This document shows positions 32,850 to 41,779 of a DNA stretch of 64,000 nt, piece after piece. Made by a program: the position numbers and the translations under genes. This DNA is from Nesterenkonia lutea (GTDB lineage Bacteria > Actinomycetota > Actinomycetes > Actinomycetales > Micrococcaceae), in contig NZ_JADBED010000001.1 in NCBI RefSeq assembly GCF_014873955.1, positions 2,604,001 through 2,668,000 of the forward strand, written 5' to 3'. The notes under the pieces were generated by a model. It ran no database searches. It was not told the origin of the DNA and saw nothing but the letters and a program-made list of their open reading frames with translations. Numbering within the stretch: position 1 is the stretch's first letter; the number at the start of each line of letters is the position of its first letter.

Positions 32850-34034
32850 TCAGGCCCGGGGTTCAGGCCCGGGGGCATGGCGCAGAAGAGAGCAGGCCTG
32901 CGCGGCGGTGTCTTCGATCAGCTCGGGCGCCCGGCGGAGCAGCTCCTCGAGCGCCGCCGGGCCCGCGGCGATGGAGAAGGCCCCGGCCAGCCCGGCGCTG
33001 CGGCACTGAGCCGCGCTGAGCCTGACCGTGCCGGCGACGACGACGACGGCGGCCTCCTGCGGTGCGTATCGCCGCACCGCGTGGACCACCTTGCCGCCCA
33101 GCGATTGGGCGTCCAGGGCTCCTTCGCCGGTGAGCACCAGATCTGCCTCGGCCAGGACCCGCTCGAGTCCCACCGCCTCGGCCACCATCTGCGAGCCGGG
33201 CAGCACCTCGGCGGCGAGCAGCGCCGAGAGCCCCAGCGGCAGTCCCCCGGCGGCGCCGAAGCCCGGGGTCTCGTCCAGCTGCTGCGGGTCGCGTCCCGTG
33301 CTGAGCGCCAGCACCTGGGCCAGCTGCTCGAGTCCTGCGTCGAGCAGCGCGACATCCTGCTCCGTCGCGCCCTTCTGGGGTCCGAAGACCGCTGCGGCTC
33401 CGCGGGCGCCGAGCAGCGGATTGTCCACATCCACAGCGATCCGCCAGCGCACCGCGCGAGCACGAGGATCCAGCCCTGTGGTGTCCACAGAGGCGATGTG
33501 CGCGAGCCCGGCTCCGCCGGGGCTGACCGGCTCACCGGCCTCGTCGAGGAACTGCACCCCCAGGGCGCGGAGCAGCCCGGTCCCGCCGTCGGTGCTCGCG
33601 GAGCCGCCGATGCAGAGCAGGATCTCCTCGCAGCGAGGATCGGCGAGCAGCTCGCGAGCGATGAGTCCCACCCCGTAGCTGTCTGCGCGCAGCGGCTGCA
33701 GCGGAAGGTCAGCCACCTGGGGCAGCCCGTTGGCCTGTGCGGCTTCGATGACGCCGAGGAGTCCGTCGGGGGAGCGCCCGTATTCGGCAGTCGCGACGCG
33801 ACCGATCGCGTCCTGGACCACCGTGCTCTCCACCGGTGCGCCCCAGGCGGAGAGCAGCGCGGCCAGGGTGCCCTCACCGCCGTCTGCGAACGGGAGCTCG
33901 ATGATCTCCGCCTGGGGAAAGACCTGTCGCGCGCCCCGAGCCATGGCGGCCGCGGCCTCGGCCGCAGTGGCTGATCCCTTGAACGAGTCGGGCACGCAGA
34001 CGATGCGGCGCGGACCGGTGCTGGGGCTGGTCAT
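32850..34034 (-). CDS. Glycerate kinase
   Basis: 394 aa GlxK/GarK-type (glycerate 2-kinase family 1). Start IVCVPDSFKGSATAAEAAAAMARG and GGSASTDGGTGLLRALG, PFADGGEGTLAALL and LVLTGEGALDAQSLGGKV are family motifs. It phosphorylates D-glycerate with ATP for entry into glycolysis. It lies 34 bp downstream of an enolase-superfamily dehydratase in the same orientation, suggesting a sugar-acid pathway that ends in glycerate. Confidence 0.92.
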   Translation of the reverse strand: MTSPSTGPRRIVCVPDSFKGSATAAEAAAAMARGARQVFPQAEIIELPFADGGEGTLAALLSAWGAPVESTVVQDAIGRVATAEYGRSPDGLLGVIEAAQANGLPQVADLPLQPLRADSYGVGLIARELLADPRCEEILLCIGGSASTDGGTGLLRALGVQFLDEAGEPVSPGGAGLAHIASVDTTGLDPRARAVRWRIAVDVDNPLLGARGAAAVFGPQKGATEQDVALLDAGLEQLAQVLALSTGRDPQQLDETPGFGAAGGLPLGLSALLAAEVLPGSQMVAEAVGLERVLAEADLVLTGEGALDAQSLGGKVVHAVRRYAPQEAAVVVVAGTVRLSAAQCRSAGLAGAFSIAAGPAALEELLRRAPELIEDTAAQACSLLRHAPGPEPRA

Positions 34035-34068
34035 GTGGGGAGGGCCTCTCGTGTCCTGGGGCGTCGGG

Positions 34069-35208
34069 TCAGCTCAGCGAAGCGTAGCGGATCAGGTGCT
34101 TCTGCAGGACGGCGTCATCTGGGTCAAAGCCAAGCCCCGGGGCACTGCTGAGCTGGATCTGCGGACCGGCGCCGTGGAGGGCGTGCAGCTGCTCGGGCCA
34201 CTGCAGGAAGGGGACCTCCAGCTGCGTCTCCGCGCCCAGGGCGGCGGTGATCTGTGCGGAGGCATGCAGAGCCGGACCATAGTAGAAGCAGTGCGGGACG
34301 ACCGCGACGCCCATCTTCGTGCCGGCATCCATGATCTCGCGCATGGCTGAGATCCCGCCGATCTTGCCCACGCTCGGCTGGGCGTAGGCGAGTGCTCCGC
34401 TGCGCATCTGCTCCAGCAGTCCCAGGACCCCCGAGGCGTTCTCACCCGCCGAGACGCACCCGAACTCCCGATTGAGTCGACCCAGCGCCGCAGTGTCGTC
34501 CGGAGGGAACACCGGCTCCTCCAGCCACTTCAGTCGACTGGGACGCAGCGCGGTGATGGCCGCGGCGGCCTCCTCGGTGGTCCAGCGGCAGTTCACATCG
34601 GTCATCAGATCTGCGGCGTCACCCGCCTGAGCGCGGGCGGCGGCGACAGCCTCAGGGGTGGATTCATGCAGTTTGAAGGAGTTGTAGCCCTGCGCCTGGG
34701 CGCGGGAGATGTGGTGGGCCACCTCCACGGGGTCCTCCCCGTAGTGGACCAGGGAGGCGTAGCAGTCCACAGCGTCACGTGCTGAGGCGGAGAGCAGGTG
34801 CCGCAGCGGCTTGTCCTCGCGCTGGGCGCGGAGGTCCCAGAGCGCCGTGTCGATGGCCGAGAGCGCGTAGTGGACCGGACCAGTGCGTCCAAATGCGTGG
34901 AACGCGTATTCCGCCTCGTGGCGCGCATCGAGCGGGTCAGCGGGACGGTGCAGATGAAACGGCCCAACGATGCCCTCCAGCGCCGCCCAGGAGGCAGGGT
35001 TGCTGCGGTGGCCGAAGGCCTCCCCCCAGCCCACTCGACCCTCGGTGTCGGTCAGCTTCACCATCAGGGACTCCATCTGCGTGAAGGACTGCGAGGACGC
35101 GTTGTACTCGTCCACGGATTCCTCACCCACCACGCGTCGCCCCGCGGCGAAGGGCATCGACACCAGCAGCAGCTCGATCCCTGCCACAGCGGGCTTCTTC
35201 TCGGTCAT
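34069..35208 (-). CDS. Mandelate racemase/muconate lactonizing enzyme family protein (sugar-acid dehydratase type)
   Basis: 379 aa enolase-superfamily protein. The N-terminal capping domain contains MVKLTDTEGRVGWGEAFG. The barrel has SFKLHES (catalytic Lys on strand 2, with His two residues on), metal ligands DVNCRW, LEEPVF and SAGENASG, and a His in VVPHCFYYG near the end. This arrangement fits acid-sugar dehydratases or racemases. AGAGGAG lies before the ATG. The operon with glycerate kinase supports a role in sugar-acid breakdown; the exact substrate is unknown. Confidence 0.83.
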   Translation of the reverse strand: MTEKKPAVAGIELLLVSMPFAAGRRVVGEESVDEYNASSQSFTQMESLMVKLTDTEGRVGWGEAFGHRSNPASWAALEGIVGPFHLHRPADPLDARHEAEYAFHAFGRTGPVHYALSAIDTALWDLRAQREDKPLRHLLSASARDAVDCYASLVHYGEDPVEVAHHISRAQAQGYNSFKLHESTPEAVAAARAQAGDAADLMTDVNCRWTTEEAAAAITALRPSRLKWLEEPVFPPDDTAALGRLNREFGCVSAGENASGVLGLLEQMRSGALAYAQPSVGKIGGISAMREIMDAGTKMGVAVVPHCFYYGPALHASAQITAALGAETQLEVPFLQWPEQLHALHGAGPQIQLSSAPGLGFDPDDAVLQKHLIRYASLS

Positions 35209-35468
35209 GACGCTCCTCTGAAGGTCTGATGCTGCGGTTCCCGGCGGCCCTCGCGCACCGACACGTTCGAGCCTATCCATGCCGTGTGATGCAGTCCACA
35301 GGTCGATCCCGCATCAATTGATGCGCAAAGAGCATCAGTTCACGGGCGCAAGCTCGGTCATCAGCAGGGATCCGGGCGCCTCGGCGGATCCGGGAACCTG
35401 TTCGAGCGCCAGGCTTCCGGCGCCCGGGTGGAACGGGGCGATTATTTTGTTCACGAAGGTCGATGTGC

Positions 35469-35530
35469 TTGACCTCACAATGTGAGCTATCTTACGGTGG
35501 ACCCGAACTAGTTTGGAAAGCGATTTCCCA
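35469..35530 (+). promoter_or_regulatory. Promoter region of the sugar-transport/oxidoreductase operon with LacI-type operator
   Basis: TTGACC (35469-35474) is a likely -35. A 13-bp near-palindrome CTCACAATGTGAG (35474-35486) follows. GGAAAGCGATTTCC (35515-35528) is a LacI-type operator with the central CG, nearly identical to GGAATGCGCTTTCC at 47202-47215. TGTGAGCTATCTTACG (35481-35496) is a weak Crp/GlxR-like match. The rest of the 415-bp gap 35209-35623 shows nothing else. Confidence 0.6.
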
Positions 35531-35623
35531 CATGACCCATGAGGAGGCAGCCGTGCTGTCCCAGACACATCACAGGAGACTGCGCAGTCAGTGCAGTCCC
35601 CCCGTGGCAGGAGAGGTGACGCC

Positions 35624-36553
35624 ATGAGCGTCGTCGCTGAAATCCGGGAGCTGCGCAAGACCCCCAAGGGGGAGCGCCGCAAGAACAAGGACAACAAGGC
35701 AGGGCACCTGTTCCTGCTGCCCTGGACCGTCGGTCTGTTCGGCATCACGCTGTTCCCGATGGCCGCCTCGCTCTACCTGGCCTTCACGGACTACAACCTG
35801 CTGCAGTCCCCGAACTGGATCGGGCTGGACAACATCACACGGATGATCGGCGACGATCGTCTGCACAATTCGATCCAGGTGACCTTCACCTACGTCTTCG
35901 TCGGCGTGCCCATCCAGCTCGTGGTCTCGCTGGCGATCGCCATGCTGCTGGACCGGGGCATGCGCGCGCTGCCCTTCTATCGCTCGGTCTTCTACCTGCC
36001 GTCCATGCTGGGCGCCTCGGTCGCCATCGCGGTGCTGTGGCGCCAGATCTTCGGACACAGCGGTCTGATCAACCAGGTGCTGGCGATGGTGGGAATCGAA
36101 GGACGGGGCTGGGTCTCCAGTCCGGACACGGCACTGGCCACGCTGATCATCCTGCATGTCTGGACCTTCGGTGCCCCGATGGTGATCTTCCTGGCAGGGC
36201 TGCGGCAGATCCCCGACATGTACTACGAGGCGGCCTCCATCGACGGAGCAAGCCGGTTCAAGCAGTTCTTCACGATCACCATCCCGCTGCTCACCCCGAT
36301 CATCTTCTTCAACCTGGTGCTGCAGCTCATCGGTGCTTTCCAGAACTTCACCCAGGCCTTCGTGGTCTCGGGTGGCACGGGCGGCCCGGCAGATTCCACG
36401 CTGTTCTACACGTTGTATCTGTACCAGCAGGGCTTCAACCGCTTCGACATGGGCTACGCCTCCGCCATGGCCTGGCTGTTGGTCCTGATCATCTCCGCCA
36501 TCACGGTGGTCAACTTCTGGCTCTCGAAATACTGGGTGCACTACGATGACTGA
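35624..36553 (+). CDS. Carbohydrate ABC transporter permease, MalF type
   Basis: 309 aa with six TM helices (HLFLLPWTVGLFGITLFPMAASLYLAFTDY opens it). The EAA loop EAASIDGASRFKQFFTITIPLLTP contacts the ATPase. It is of the CUT1 (oligosaccharide) type. AGGAGAGG lies before the ATG. It overlaps the second permease gene by 8 bp. No binding protein or ATPase gene is adjacent, so it needs partners encoded elsewhere, for example an MsiK-type shared ATPase. Confidence 0.92.
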   Translation: MSVVAEIRELRKTPKGERRKNKDNKAGHLFLLPWTVGLFGITLFPMAASLYLAFTDYNLLQSPNWIGLDNITRMIGDDRLHNSIQVTFTYVFVGVPIQLVVSLAIAMLLDRGMRALPFYRSVFYLPSMLGASVAIAVLWRQIFGHSGLINQVLAMVGIEGRGWVSSPDTALATLIILHVWTFGAPMVIFLAGLRQIPDMYYEAASIDGASRFKQFFTITIPLLTPIIFFNLVLQLIGAFQNFTQAFVVSGGTGGPADSTLFYTLYLYQQGFNRFDMGYASAMAWLLVLIISAITVVNFWLSKYWVHYDD

Positions 36554-37532
36554 TTCAACTTTCACCTCCCCGACCGGCGCGAAGTCCGGCGCGGTCACCG
36601 ATACCCGCGCCGAGAAGGAGATGTCCGTCGCGACATCATCTCTGGCCGACGCGGCCACGACCAGTTCCGGCGCGAAGCAGCCGATGCGATCGGTCTCCGA
36701 CAAGGAGCGGCGGGTCAAGGCCACGATCAAGCACATCGTGATGGTCCTGGCCTCGCTGGTGATGATCTATCCGCTGCTGTGGATGCTCGTCTCCTCGCTG
36801 CGGCCCAATGATCTGATCTTCCGTGAGCCCGGCATTCTGCTGACCACCTTGGAGTTCAGCAACTACGTACAGGGCTGGAATGCGCTGAGCCACCCGTTCA
36901 GCCACTTCCTCTGGAACTCCGCGATCGTGGTCTTCGGATCCATCCTCGCGAACCTGGTCTCTTGCTCGATGGCCGCCTACGCCTTCGCCCGGCTCGACTT
37001 CAGGTTCAAGAAGCCGATGTTCGCGCTCATGCTGCTGACCATCATGCTTCCCGTGCACGTGGTGATCATCCCGCAGTACATCCTGTTCTCGAACCTCGGC
37101 TGGGTGAACACCTTCCTGCCGCTGATCGTGCCCAAGATGCTCGCCACGGACGCGTTCTTCATCTTCCTGATGATCCAGTTCATCCGCGGCATTCCGAAGG
37201 ACCTGGACGAGGCGGCGCGCATCGATGGCGCCGGACATATCCGGATCTTCCTGCAGATCATCCTGCCGCTGATGATCCCGGCGCTGGCCACGACCACGAT
37301 CTTCACGTTCATGTGGACCTGGAACGACCTGTTCAGCCAGCTGATCTTCCTGACCTCGCCGGACATGTACACGGTGCCGCTGGCGCTCTCCGCGTTCATC
37401 GACTCCACCGGCGAGTCCAACTGGGGCGCGATGTTCGCCATGTCGATCGTCTCGATCCTGCCGCTGTTCCTGATCTTCCTCTTCGGTCAGCGGTTCCTCA
37501 TCAAGGGCATGGCCACCACCGGCATCAAATAG
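36546..37532 (+). CDS. Carbohydrate ABC transporter permease, MalG type
   Basis: 328 aa. A ~55-aa hydrophilic N-terminus, longer than usual, precedes six TM helices; the EAA loop is LDEAARIDGAGHIRIFLQIILPLMIP, and the C-terminus QRFLIKGMATTGIK is typical of MalG-like CUT1 permeases. It starts within the last codons of the preceding permease (8-bp overlap) and forms a heterodimer with it. A hairpin terminator follows directly. Confidence 0.92.
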   Translation: MTDSTFTSPTGAKSGAVTDTRAEKEMSVATSSLADAATTSSGAKQPMRSVSDKERRVKATIKHIVMVLASLVMIYPLLWMLVSSLRPNDLIFREPGILLTTLEFSNYVQGWNALSHPFSHFLWNSAIVVFGSILANLVSCSMAAYAFARLDFRFKKPMFALMLLTIMLPVHVVIIPQYILFSNLGWVNTFLPLIVPKMLATDAFFIFLMIQFIRGIPKDLDEAARIDGAGHIRIFLQIILPLMIPALATTTIFTFMWTWNDLFSQLIFLTSPDMYTVPLALSAFIDSTGESNWGAMFAMSIVSILPLFLIFLFGQRFLIKGMATTGIK

Positions 37533-37550
37533 ATCCGTGCCGGTTCAAGG

Positions 37551-37592
37551 AGAAGCGACCGTCCCCGTCCACGACGGTGGGCGGTCGCTTCT
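37551..37592 (+). terminator. Hairpin after the permease pair
   Basis: AGAAGCGACCGTCC (37551-37564) pairs with GGGCGGTCGCTTCT (37579-37592), with one mismatch. It may attenuate transcription into the downstream oxidoreductase gene, which lies in the same direction. Confidence 0.65.
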
Positions 37593-37679
37593 CGTTGACG
37601 GCTTCCGATCCCGCGCAGGACCTTGCCAGACCCCTCTCCAGACCAGCAAGCCAGACCAGCACAAAGGAGCGGCTCACCC

Positions 37680-39038
37680 ATGAGCGCAGCAACGACATCA
37701 GAGACCGCACGCACCCGCTATGTGATCATCGGCATGGGCAACCGCTGCGAGATGTACATCAACGCTATAGCGGGTCCTCACGCTGATGTGGCCGAGCTGG
37801 TCGCCCTCGCCGACACCAATCCCGGCAGGGTCGAGTACTACCAGCAGCAGGTGCACGACGAACACGGCCAGCGGCCTGGAAGCTTCGACCCCGCAGCCCT
37901 GACCCAGTTCATCCAGAGTGAGGGCATCGACCGGGTCATCATCACCAGCCCTGACTTCACCCACGCCGACTACATCGTGGAGAGCCTCACCGCCGGCGCA
38001 GACGTCATCGTCGAGAAGCCGCTGACCGTCAGCGCAGAGGCCAGCGCCCGGATCGCGAGGACCGTCCAGGAGACCGGGCGCGAGGTCATCGTGACCTTCA
38101 ACTACCGCTACTCCCCGCGCAACACGGTGCTGAAGGCCGCCATCCAGGACGGGACCATCGGTGAGGTCACCTCCGTGGACTTCACCTGGGTGCTGGACAC
38201 GGTGCACGGAGCCGACTACTTCCGCCGCTGGCACCGGCTCAAGGAGAACTCAGGGGGACTGCTGATCCACAAGGCGAGCCATCACTTCGACCTGGTCAAC
38301 TGGTGGCTCGCCGATGTTCCACAGCGCGTCTACGCCTCCGGCGGCCTGAAGTTCTATGGCGCCGAGGCGGCCTCCAAGCGTGGAGTCTCCGCCTCAGAAC
38401 GAGGCACCCGCGACGGCTCAGAGGCTGACCCCTTCGCCCTGGACCTGCGCTCGGACGATCGACTCCAGGCGCTCTACCTCGACAACGAGCACCACGACGG
38501 ATACCGGCGCGATCAGGACGTGTTCTCCGCGGGCATCACCATCGAGGACAATCTCGCACTCGTGGTGGACTACTCCCGGGGAGCGATCCTGAACTACTCG
38601 CTCAACGCGCACAGCCCCTGGGAGGGCTACCGGGTGGCCGTGAACGGCACCGAAGGACGTCTCGAACTGGACGTGATCGAACGGGCAGCAGTGCTGCCGG
38701 CGGCCGGTGGAGCCCCGGTGGACCCCTCGGTCAGTGAAGATGCCCAGTCCAACACGCTGCGTGCCAAGGGCGAGCGGCTGCTGCTGCAGCGTCACTGGGA
38801 ACAGGCCCGCGAGGTCGAGATCATCAACGGCGAGGGCGCCCACGGCGGCGGAGACAAGCTCCTGCTGGCAGACATCTTCCGCGGCGCAGGCGAGGATCCC
38901 TATCAGCGCCCGGCCGGGCTGGTGGACGGGATCCAGGCCATCGCCGTCGGCGTCTGCGGCAACCAGTCCCTGGCCACCGGCGCGGCGGTGAAGGTCGCAG
39001 ACCTGGATCTGGGTCTGGAGGCGGCTGCCCATGTATGA
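37680..39038 (+). CDS. Gfo/Idh/MocA-family oxidoreductase
   Basis: 452 aa. N-terminal Rossmann fold (TRYVIIGMGNRCEMYINAI), the conserved VIVEKPLTVS (EKP) motif, and a C-terminal domain with SGGLLIHKASHHFDLVNWWLAD and GVSASERGTRDGSEADPF. These enzymes oxidise or reduce sugars or inositols with NAD(P), including 3-keto-sugar chemistry. AAAGGAG lies before the ATG. The next gene starts inside its last codons (8-bp overlap). It is part of the LacI-controlled regulon; the substrate is unknown. Confidence 0.88.
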   Translation: MSAATTSETARTRYVIIGMGNRCEMYINAIAGPHADVAELVALADTNPGRVEYYQQQVHDEHGQRPGSFDPAALTQFIQSEGIDRVIITSPDFTHADYIVESLTAGADVIVEKPLTVSAEASARIARTVQETGREVIVTFNYRYSPRNTVLKAAIQDGTIGEVTSVDFTWVLDTVHGADYFRRWHRLKENSGGLLIHKASHHFDLVNWWLADVPQRVYASGGLKFYGAEAASKRGVSASERGTRDGSEADPFALDLRSDDRLQALYLDNEHHDGYRRDQDVFSAGITIEDNLALVVDYSRGAILNYSLNAHSPWEGYRVAVNGTEGRLELDVIERAAVLPAAGGAPVDPSVSEDAQSNTLRAKGERLLLQRHWEQAREVEIINGEGAHGGGDKLLLADIFRGAGEDPYQRPAGLVDGIQAIAVGVCGNQSLATGAAVKVADLDLGLEAAAHV

Positions 39039-39936
39039 GCGGGTCATCATCACCGGCGGCTCCGGCCGACTCGGACGCAGCGTGGTGGCCGGCTTTGCCG
39101 AGCACGGCCACGATGTCATCAGCATCGACCAGACCGTGCCGGGCAGCCCTGTCCCGGGCGTCACCTATCGCAGCATGGATCTGCTCGACGCGGCCGGCAC
39201 TCGGGCGCTCTTCGAAGAGATCAGGCCCTCGGCCGTGGTCTCGCTGGCAGCCATCGCCGTGCCCTTCAGCGCACCCGAGGACGTCATCCTGCGCACCAAT
39301 GCAGGGATCGCCCACAATGTCACCGCCGCGGCGGTGGCCTCGGGAGCGAAGAAGGTCATCATCGCCTCCAGCCCTTCGATCATGGGCTACGGCTCTCCCG
39401 CCGGGTGGGTGCCGCCGCGCCTGCCGCTGGACGAGGACGTGACCCCGCAGCCCTGGCACGCCTACGGGTTGAGCAAATACGTGGCGGAACAGGTCGCGGC
39501 GATGTTCGCCCAGCAGACCGAGGACGTGAAGTTCATCAGCTTCAGGCCCTGCTATGTGATCGCGCCGGAAGAGTGGGAGGGCGCGCCGACCCAGCAGGGC
39601 CACACGATCACCGAGCGCCTGGATGACCCGGCCCTCTCGGCGGTCGCACTGTTCAACTATGTCGACGCACGGGACGTGACCGACTTCCTGCTCACCGCCC
39701 TGGCGAACATCGACCGGGTGCAGAACGGCTCGGTGTTCTTCGTCGGTGCCAAGGACGCGCTGGCACGGCGGCCGCTGGCTGAGCTGATCCCAGAGCACCA
39801 TCCCGGGCTGGCGCACCTGGCCCACGGGCTCACCGGTGACTCGCCGGCGTTCTCGATCCAGAAGGCCAAGGAGGTGCTCGGCTGGGAACCCACGCGCTCC
39901 TGGCACACCGAGCTGCGCACTGAGCTGCAGGCATGA
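39031..39936 (+). CDS. NAD-dependent epimerase/dehydratase family protein
   Basis: 301 aa extended SDR. It has the GGSGRLGRSVVAGF cofactor motif, the active-site tyrosine in WHAYGLSKYVAEQ (YxxxK: Y, then SKY), and FISFRPCYVIAPEEW. Sugar or sugar-acid dehydrogenation (for example uronate dehydrogenase-like) or epimerisation is possible. Overlap with the Gfo/Idh gene indicates one pathway. A strong bidirectional terminator follows. Confidence 0.87.
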   Translation: MYERVIITGGSGRLGRSVVAGFAEHGHDVISIDQTVPGSPVPGVTYRSMDLLDAAGTRALFEEIRPSAVVSLAAIAVPFSAPEDVILRTNAGIAHNVTAAAVASGAKKVIIASSPSIMGYGSPAGWVPPRLPLDEDVTPQPWHAYGLSKYVAEQVAAMFAQQTEDVKFISFRPCYVIAPEEWEGAPTQQGHTITERLDDPALSAVALFNYVDARDVTDFLLTALANIDRVQNGSVFFVGAKDALARRPLAELIPEHHPGLAHLAHGLTGDSPAFSIQKAKEVLGWEPTRSWHTELRTELQA

Positions 39937-39973
39937 GCTGCGGCGACGTGCACGTCTGACTGCGAAGACTCAT

Positions 39974-40023
39974 GACAGAGCAAGGCCCGCTCCGCGCGCA
40001 TGCGGAGCGGGCCTTGCTCTGTC
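39974..40023. terminator. Bidirectional terminator with perfect 22-bp stem
   Basis: GACAGAGCAAGGCCCGCTCCGC (two bases over the quotable length; 39974-39995) pairs perfectly with 40002-40023 around a 6-nt loop. It lies between the convergent epimerase and universal stress protein genes. Confidence 0.9.
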
Positions 40024-40065
40024 TGGATCGTGCTCAGACCTCTGAGATCTCTCAGACGACTGGGA

Positions 40066-40494
40066 TCACTCGGCGTTGGTGTTGGCGATGTAGACATCGC
40101 AGCCGGCGTTGTGCGAGACCGAGTTGGCCACGCTGCCCAGCACCCGCTTGGCGCCGCGCAAGCGCTGGTTCCCGACGACGATCATCTCGGCGTCGGTCTT
40201 CTCCGCGTAGTCGATGAGCGCCTCGGAGGGCTTGCCGTGGGCCGCGCCAGCCTGGATTTTCAATCCTGGGGTTCGCAGGCCCTTGACGACCTGCTCCGCG
40301 ATGTAGAGGGCATTGTCCGCGCCTGAGACCACCCACTGGTCCGAGCCGCTGTTCACATGTTCGATGGTGGCATCGGTGTGCGCCGACACCACATGAAGGG
40401 GCACCCCCAGGCGCAGCGCGAGATCCCGCGCCTTCTGCGCTGCCCGCTGAGCCGTGGGACTTCCGTCCACACCGACGACGATCGGTCCGGTCAT
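40066..40494 (-). CDS. Universal stress protein (UspA family)
   Basis: 142 aa single Usp domain. It starts PIVVGVDGSPTAQRAAQKA and ends with the ATP-binding-type motif IVVGNQRLRGAKRVLGSVANSVSHNAGCDVYI. GAAGGAG lies 7 nt before the ATG. It is downstream of the five-gene sugar operon, with 106 bp between, and is probably separate. Confidence 0.9.
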   Translation of the reverse strand: MTGPIVVGVDGSPTAQRAAQKARDLALRLGVPLHVVSAHTDATIEHVNSGSDQWVVSGADNALYIAEQVVKGLRTPGLKIQAGAAHGKPSEALIDYAEKTDAEMIVVGNQRLRGAKRVLGSVANSVSHNAGCDVYIANTNAE

Positions 40495-40600
40495 GATGTT
40501 TCTCCTTCTCGGGTGGTGGGCGTTGCTGCGATTCAGCCTAGTCGAGGTGCACCGGTGACGTGGTGCGTCAGCGACGTGGACCATCAGCGGCGCAGGTCCG

Positions 40601-41779
40601 TCAGCGGCGCAGGACCGCCGGACGGGCTCGGCCGCCGACCTGCACGGTGGGCCAGCGCGGATCTGAGGAGAGCACATCGATGGTGGGGAGCGCCGAAGCG
40701 GCTGTGCTGCGCAGCACCACGGTGTCCTCGATCTTCGCTGCGAGGCCGCGCGCGGAGTCGAACCCGCTGGGATTCAGGGCAAACGCCTGATCCGGGTGGA
40801 TGAGGTCCGGCACGCCCGGGCTGAGCCGCGGATCGCGACCCTGGTATCCAGCCGCGCCGCCCTGGTGGTGCCGGGTCCACTCCGCGGAGTCCAGCCCGTG
40901 GCGGGGGTATGCCGATTTCAGCTCCTCGAGGACGGCTTCCAGCCTCGCCCCGGGGGTCAGTGCTCCCAGTGCGTCTGCCTCGACCTGTGCGATCGCCTGG
41001 TCCAGCTCGTGCTCTCCCGGAACCGGCTCCGAAAAGCCGACCCAGCGGGTGACATTCGCGATCAGTCCGCCTCGGCGGGCACACACCACAGCCATGGCTC
41101 GACGGCCCAGAGCGGCGTCAGTGGGCAGCGGGTGGCGGTGGCCTGCGCGCGCGGCACCGCTGGCGAGCAGGACCACCGGGTCTGCTCCTGCGCCGATGAT
41201 CAGCGGCGAGAGCCTCGCTGTGAGTTCGCGCTCGGTGGTCTGCGGGGTCGCTGCGGAGAGCACGTCGGTCAGTGCGGAGGCCGCGTCTGTGCAGAGGCTG
41301 CGATAGCGCTCGATCTCTGCGGGCAGCAACGAGGCGCGGGCCGCTCGCAGCTCCAGGGCGGCGGACGCTTCGTCCAACAGCCTCCAGCCGGTGCTGGAGG
41401 GAAGCCAGTCGCTGGTCATGCCCAGCGCCCCGTACCAGGGAAGTTCATGCAGCCGCACCGGTGCTGAGGCCGCCAGCAGGGTGTTCAGCTCCTCCCCGCG
41501 GATCCGGGCAGCCTCATTGGCGAACACACCGATCTCGACGCCCTCCCGGTGCACCACGGCGCTGAGGATGGGCGGGCCTGCCAGGGAGACATGGACGCGC
41601 GCCCCGATCAGCAGCCAGGAGAGGGCCCCCGCGGTGCTCAGCACGAGAGCGTCAGCGCCCCGCTCGTCCAAGATGCGGACGAGTCGGGAGTGCTTGACGC
41701 TGAACTCGTGCAGCACCGGGTCTCCTGCCACGCGTCCCCGGCTCTGTTCCGTGGCGGCGTGCTCAGGCTCAGCGGACAT
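40601..41779 (-). CDS. Degenerate M24-fold (creatinase/prolidase-like) protein
   Basis: 392 aa with the two-domain aminopeptidase P/creatinase layout: N-terminal domain ~25-150, 'pita-bread' domain ~155-360. The metal ligands are mostly lost. The first Asp position reads VVCARRGG (233-238), the second is Asn 242 in ANVTRW (normally DITRT), the glutamate of the EPG motif is Asn 336 in LNPSG, and only His 304/305 (HHQGG) and Glu 351 (KIEDTVVL) remain. It cannot be a normal metallopeptidase. It may be a metal-free hydrolase like creatinase or a structural/regulatory protein. Last in the operon, it overlaps the preceding gene by 11 bp with GAGGAGG before the ATG. Confidence 0.75.
   Translation of the reverse strand: MSAEPEHAATEQSRGRVAGDPVLHEFSVKHSRLVRILDERGADALVLSTAGALSWLLIGARVHVSLAGPPILSAVVHREGVEIGVFANEAARIRGEELNTLLAASAPVRLHELPWYGALGMTSDWLPSSTGWRLLDEASAALELRAARASLLPAEIERYRSLCTDAASALTDVLSAATPQTTERELTARLSPLIIGAGADPVVLLASGAARAGHRHPLPTDAALGRRAMAVVCARRGGLIANVTRWVGFSEPVPGEHELDQAIAQVEADALGALTPGARLEAVLEELKSAYPRHGLDSAEWTRHHQGGAAGYQGRDPRLSPGVPDLIHPDQAFALNPSGFDSARGLAAKIEDTVVLRSTAASALPTIDVLSSDPRWPTVQVGGRARPAVLRR

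Noticed and set aside
40601..41779. Active Xaa-Pro aminopeptidase
   Set aside because: Most metal ligands required by M24 metallopeptidases are replaced, so a plain peptidase name would mislead.
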